Source: Halotalea alkalilenta (GTDB lineage Bacteria; Pseudomonadota; Gammaproteobacteria; Pseudomonadales; Halomonadaceae). From it: DNA of 64,000 nt. A program made the position numbers and the translations under genes. The notes below the pieces were generated by a model, which saw nothing but the letters and a program-made list of their open reading frames with translations, ran no database searches and was not told where the DNA came from. The stretch spans positions 310,001 to 374,000 of the forward strand of contig NZ_CP015243.1 in NCBI RefSeq assembly GCF_001648175.1. Direction: 5' to 3'. Positions 60,394 to 64,000 of the stretch are shown here, one piece after another. Position 1 is the first letter of the stretch; the number at the start of each line of letters is the position of its first letter.

Positions 60394-61674
60394 ATGATCG
60401 CCGCCGAGCGGGCGCAAGGAGATAGCGAAGTGGCCAAGCCTGAAGTGATCGTACTCGGTGGCGGGATGATCGGTGTCTGCACTGCGCTGCAGCTGCGCCT
60501 GCGCGGTGCCGAGGTGGTCCTGGTCGACCGTCGGGCGCCGGGGCTCGAGACCTCGTACGGCAACGCCGGGATCATTCAACGCGAGGCGGTCGAGCCCTAT
60601 GCCTTCCCGCGCAATCTGGCTGCGATACTCAAGGTCGCGCGCAAGGGCGGCGTCGACGTCAACTACCACTTCACCGCGTTGCCGAGGCTCGCGCCCCAGC
60701 TGGCGCGCTACTGGTGGAGCTCGGCGCCGCGGCGCTATCCGCGCGCGGTCGAGGCCTATGCGCGCCTGATCGCGCACTCGATCGACGAACATGCGCCGCT
60801 GATCGAGCGCTCGGGTGCCACCGCGCTGATCCAGCAGCGCGGCTGGCGCCAGGCGTTTCGCAACCCGGCGCTACTCGAGCGCGAGCTCGAGGACGCCCAG
60901 CGGCTGGAGCGGGATTTCGGCGTTACCCACCAAGCGCTGGATGCCGATGCGCTGGCGAGCGCCGAACCCGCGCTGCGCGAGCGCCTCGCCGGCGCGGTGC
61001 ATTGGACCCAGCCGTGGACGGTGCGCGACCCAGGCGCCTTGGTGGAGCACTATGCCGAGCTCTACCAGCGTCTCGGCGGCGGCCTGGTCGAAGGCGATGC
61101 CGCCACGCTGCGCAGCGAGAACGGCGGCTGGCGGGTCGATACCGTCGATGGACCGATAGCGGCCGCCCAAGCGGTGGTCGCGCTCGGCCCCTGGTCGGCG
61201 CAGCTGACCAGCCAGCTCGGCTATCGTCTGCCGCTGTTCGTCAAGCGCGGCTATCACCGCCACTATTCGAGCGACGGCCCGACGCTCGAGATGCCGCTGC
61301 TCGACACCGACAACGGGGTGATGCTCGCGCCGATGGCGCGCGGGCTGAGGCTGACCACCGGCGCCGAATTCGCCCAGCTCGGCGCGCCCTCCTCGCCGGT
61401 GCAGCTGATCAAGGCCGAACGTATCGCCCGTCGGCTGCTGCCGCTCACAACCGCGCTCGAGCAGACACCCTGGCTCGGCAACCGCCCCTGCACCCCCGAC
61501 ATGCTGCCGGTGATCGGCCCCGCCCCGCGCCATCGCGGGCTGTGGTTCCATTTCGGCCACGCGCACCAAGGGTTCACCCTGGGCCCAGCGAGCGGAAGGC
61601 TGCTCGCCGAGCTGATCCTCGGCGAGCAGCCTTATCTCGATCCCACCCCCTACAAAGTCGAGCGGCTACTTTAG
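60394..61674 (+). CDS. D-amino-acid dehydrogenase-like FAD protein (DadA family)
   Basis: The 426-residue protein has EVIVLGGGMIGVCTALQL (about 16-33), TSYGNAGIIQREAVEPYAFP near 50, a WxRDP-type region VRDPGALVEHY and the late FGHAHQGFTLGPASGRL. This is the DadA pattern for D-amino acid oxidation to ketoacids. A second start, GTG at 60430 with AAGGAG 8 bases upstream, is about as likely as the ATG at 60394 with GGTGGAG; the GTG fits the family N-terminus better. It is the third gene of the LysR-linked cluster and needs an acceptor such as quinone. Confidence 0.85.
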   Translation: MIAAERAQGDSEVAKPEVIVLGGGMIGVCTALQLRLRGAEVVLVDRRAPGLETSYGNAGIIQREAVEPYAFPRNLAAILKVARKGGVDVNYHFTALPRLAPQLARYWWSSAPRRYPRAVEAYARLIAHSIDEHAPLIERSGATALIQQRGWRQAFRNPALLERELEDAQRLERDFGVTHQALDADALASAEPALRERLAGAVHWTQPWTVRDPGALVEHYAELYQRLGGGLVEGDAATLRSENGGWRVDTVDGPIAAAQAVVALGPWSAQLTSQLGYRLPLFVKRGYHRHYSSDGPTLEMPLLDTDNGVMLAPMARGLRLTTGAEFAQLGAPSSPVQLIKAERIARRLLPLTTALEQTPWLGNRPCTPDMLPVIGPAPRHRGLWFHFGHAHQGFTLGPASGRLLAELILGEQPYLDPTPYKVERLL

Positions 61675-61863
61675 CGCCGCTCGTTTTCAATCCTGCGCCT
61701 TTCTAACCCTGTACTTCGATCAAATGATCACCCAATGATCTAATACCTTAAGCGTATCCCTGCGCCCGGAAGCCAGCAATATTGCGGGCGCTCTCCCTTC
61801 CGCTGACCAAAGTCTACGTTGTGATCGACGCGGCCTTGGCGTTTATGTCTGATCGAACGCCTA

Positions 61864-61892
61864 TTCATATGATCGATGCTCAAGCATATGAA
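61864..61892. promoter_or_regulatory. Inverted repeat upstream of sugar ABC operon
   Basis: TTCATATG (61864-61871) and CATATGAA (61885-61892) form a perfect inverted repeat with a 13-bp spacer, centres 21 bp apart (two turns). It is 57 bases upstream of the sugar-binding protein gene. A repressor or activator dimer could bind; the protein is not in the window. Nearby GATC-rich repeats (about 61713-61741) add to the region. Confidence 0.5.
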
Positions 61893-61948
61893 AACAGGCA
61901 GGTGGCGCCGCACCAAGCGCCGCATCTCTCGTCGCCGCGGAGGTTGCC

Positions 61949-62902
61949 ATGAAGAGTCGAATCATCCCGCTGTTGCTTGCCGGCGCGCTGTTCGCCACAC
62001 CCGCGTTCGCCCAGCAGGGCCCTGGCCAGCAAAAAGCCGACAGCTACCGCTTCGTGCTGGTGCCCAAGGTGGTCCATCCCTGGTTCGACAAGGTCAACCA
62101 GGGCGCCCAGCAGGCAGCCGCGGCGATCGAGGCGCAGAGCGGCTCCAAGGTGGAGATCCAGTACTCGGCGCCTCAGAGCGCCAGCGTCGCCGAACAAAAC
62201 GAGATCATCGAGCGGGCGATCTCGACGCGCCCGGACGGCATCATCGTCGACCTGCTCGACCCGAGCGGCAACCGCTCGGTGCTCGAGGAGGCAGCGGAAC
62301 AGGGCATCCCGGTCACCCTGTTCGACTCGATCAATCCGGAGGGGATGAGCCTCACCACCGTCGGCAGCGACTTCTGCGAGCAGGCCAACATGGCCGCCAA
62401 TCGGCTGGTCGAGCTGCTCGGTGGCGAGGGCAAGGTAGCGATCATGATGGGCGTGCCGACCGCGCCGAACCACGCCGAGCGCGCGCGCTGCGCCAGGGCC
62501 ACGTTCGACGCCCACGAAGGCATCGAGGTGGTCGCCACCGGAGTCGACAACGACGACATCAACACCGCCCAGCAGCAGGCCTCGGCGATCATGCAGGCGC
62601 ATCCCGACCTCGACGGCTGGGTCGCCGCCGACGCCGCCGGGCCGGTAGGAATCGGCCAGGCGATCAAGGAGGCCGACAAGGTAGGCGAAGTCCAGCTGGT
62701 CGGCCTCGACGATCTCAACCAGATGCTGGTGCTGATCCAGGAAGGCGTCGCCGACTCCTCATCGGCCTCGCGCCCGACGATGCAGGGCTACTGGTCGGTG
62801 ATCAACATGTGGCAGCAGGCCACCGGCGCGCTGCCACCGAACCATATCGACACCGGCAACGTGATGATCACCCCGGAAAATGTCGAATCCTTCATGCAGT
62901 GA
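61949..62902 (+). CDS. Ribose-type sugar ABC substrate-binding protein
   Basis: The 317-residue protein has a signal peptide (1-21, PAFA) and the Peripla_BP_4 fold of RbsB-like proteins: FVLVPKVVHPWFDKVNQGA, DGIIVDLLDP, and DDLNQMLVLIQEG near the hinge. The ligand may be a pentose, galactose or polyol. The ATPase follows 55 bases later. The oxidative galactose genes are 46 kb away, so a link is only a possibility. Confidence 0.9.
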   Translation: MKSRIIPLLLAGALFATPAFAQQGPGQQKADSYRFVLVPKVVHPWFDKVNQGAQQAAAAIEAQSGSKVEIQYSAPQSASVAEQNEIIERAISTRPDGIIVDLLDPSGNRSVLEEAAEQGIPVTLFDSINPEGMSLTTVGSDFCEQANMAANRLVELLGGEGKVAIMMGVPTAPNHAERARCARATFDAHEGIEVVATGVDNDDINTAQQQASAIMQAHPDLDGWVAADAAGPVGIGQAIKEADKVGEVQLVGLDDLNQMLVLIQEGVADSSSASRPTMQGYWSVINMWQQATGALPPNHIDTGNVMITPENVESFMQ

Positions 62903-62957
62903 TGAGCGCCACCGCGCGGACGAGGCCGCTCGTCCGCGCCCGGGGAGGAATCGAACG

Positions 62958-64000
62958 ATGGCCTATCTGCGTATCGAGGGAGTGGGCAAGGAGTTTCCAG
63001 GGGTCAAGGCGCTCGACGACGTGAGCCTCGAGCTCTCGCTCGGCGAGGTGCACACCCTGGCGGGGGAGAACGGCGCGGGCAAGTCGACGCTGGTGAAGAT
63101 CCTCACCGGCACCGAGCGGCCGACCCAGGGCCGGGTGCTGATCGACGGCCGCGATCCGCAGCAGGAAGGCGCGCTGTTCAAGACCATCGCCTACGTGCCG
63201 CAGGAGATCAATCTGTTCACCAACCTGAGCGTGGCGGAGAACCTGTTCATGCCGTTCTCCCGCTCCCATGCCGGCCGCTGGCTGTTCGACCGGCGCGGAC
63301 TCGAAGCGCGCACCCGGCCCTGGCTCGAGCGCTTCAAGATCGCCGCGCAGCCGAGCGACAAGGTACGCGACATCTCGATCTCGGATCAGCAGCTGCTGCA
63401 GATCGCCCGCGCCTGCACCCAGGAGACGATGAAGGTACTGATCCTCGACGAGCCGACCTCCTCGTTGACCGACACCGAGGTGGCGAGGGTATTCGAGGTG
63501 GTGCGCGAGGTGATCGCGGCGAACTGCGCGGTGGTGTTCATCTCGCACAAGTTCGACGAAATGTTCGAGATCAGCGATGTGATCAGCGTGCTGCGCAATG
63601 GACGCAAGATCGCCACCCGACCGGCCGGCGAGCTCGATCATCGCCAATTGGTGACGCTGATGTCGGGCCAGGAGGTCGACATCACCGCGCGGATGCAGCC
63701 CGAGGGTCCGCTCGGCGACACCCTGCTGAAGGTGGAAGGGCTCTGCGGTCAGGGTTTCGAAGAGGTCTCGTTCGAGCTGCGCCGCGGTGAGATTCTCGGC
63801 TTCGCCGGTCTGGTTGGCGCCAGGCGCTCAGAAGTGATGCAGACGCTGTTCGGCTTCCTCCCCGCCCGCGCCGGACGCGCCACGCTCGCCGGGGAGCCGT
63901 GGCGGCTGGGCGACCCGCACTACTCGGTGTCCCATGGGCTTTTCTATCTCTCCGAGGAGCGCAAGTACCACGGCATCTTTCCCGGCCAGAGCGTGCGCCG
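62958..64000 (+). CDS. Sugar ABC transporter, double ATPase (RbsA type), 3' end missing
   Basis: The frame is open from ATG at 62958 to the window end (347 codons of an expected 500). Walker A GENGAGKST (about 36-44), Walker B LILDEPTSSLTD and ISHKFDE define the first ATPase domain; GEILGFAGLVGARRSE opens the second. The gene runs off the right edge. GGAGG lies 10 bases before the ATG. Permease genes should follow. Confidence 0.93.
   Translation, partial: MAYLRIEGVGKEFPGVKALDDVSLELSLGEVHTLAGENGAGKSTLVKILTGTERPTQGRVLIDGRDPQQEGALFKTIAYVPQEINLFTNLSVAENLFMPFSRSHAGRWLFDRRGLEARTRPWLERFKIAAQPSDKVRDISISDQQLLQIARACTQETMKVLILDEPTSSLTDTEVARVFEVVREVIAANCAVVFISHKFDEMFEISDVISVLRNGRKIATRPAGELDHRQLVTLMSGQEVDITARMQPEGPLGDTLLKVEGLCGQGFEEVSFELRRGEILGFAGLVGARRSEVMQTLFGFLPARAGRATLAGEPWRLGDPHYSVSHGLFYLSEERKYHGIFPGQSVR

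Overview
The window is GC-rich chromosomal DNA from a gammaproteobacterium. A member of the Halomonadaceae (Halomonas, Salinicola or Halotalea-like) is my best guess. This rests on gene content: a split B12-dependent ribonucleotide reductase (nrdJa/nrdJb), TRAP transporters, an Entner-Doudoroff-type galactose route, OpgD, quinone-dependent D-lactate dehydrogenase and many flavin amine oxidases. It is an inference, because no rRNA or other marker gene is present. I found no rRNA, tRNA, CRISPR array or prophage. The only mobile DNA is the last 24 codons of an IS3-type transposase at the left edge.

Layout. 0-2 kb: transposase end, then a HipBA toxin-antitoxin pair with two palindromic operators. 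2-8.4 kb: a DpkA-like imino-acid reductase, an FAD-linked D-2-hydroxyacid dehydrogenase, a FadR-type regulator and a DctPQM TRAP transporter. 8.8-11.8 kb: nrdJa-nrdJb under a well-spaced pair of NrdR boxes. 11.9-15.7 kb: dgoA-dgoD-dgoK-gal, the oxidative (De Ley-Doudoroff) galactose pathway except the lactonase. 15.7-19.8 kb: HD hydrolase, UshA-like nucleotidase, stress-type SDR and a chagasin-like lipoprotein. 19.8-22.9 kb: a 145-bp tandem duplication over the start of a lysR gene, then dld. 23.2-24.1 kb: an Xre/RES toxin-antitoxin pair.

24.5-34.9 kb: an amine or amino-acid catabolic region. An IclR gene with an SDR and a DAO-family oxidase diverges from a polar amino-acid ABC transporter followed by two more DAO-family flavin oxidases; glpQ lies beside it. 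35-42.2 kb: AraC regulator with divergent alcohol dehydrogenase, DNA alkylation repair (Ada/AlkA fusion plus Ogt), opgD, a peptide deformylase and a HigBA pair. 42.3-53.2 kb: a periplasmic cyclase, then an eight-gene operon with stop/start overlaps at most junctions. It holds a peptide ABC transporter with a fused double ATPase, an unusual M20 peptidase relative, a D-cysteine desulfhydrase-like PLP enzyme, an ornithine-cyclodeaminase relative and a two-domain rhodanese, all divergent from a GntR regulator that has a near-perfect palindrome in its promoter. 53.3-61.7 kb: NAD-binding protein, APC permease, DUF3817 protein, then a LysR regulator divergent from an orphan peptide-binding protein, an amidase and a DadA-like dehydrogenase. 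61.9-64 kb: start of a ribose-type sugar ABC operon, cut by the window end.

Taken together this is a catabolic and uptake-rich stretch in which small clusters each pair a transporter, one or two oxidizing enzymes and a local regulator. The most interesting candidates for something undescribed are the 43-53 kb sulfur/peptide operon with its altered M20 enzyme, and the three-oxidase cluster at 26-35 kb.
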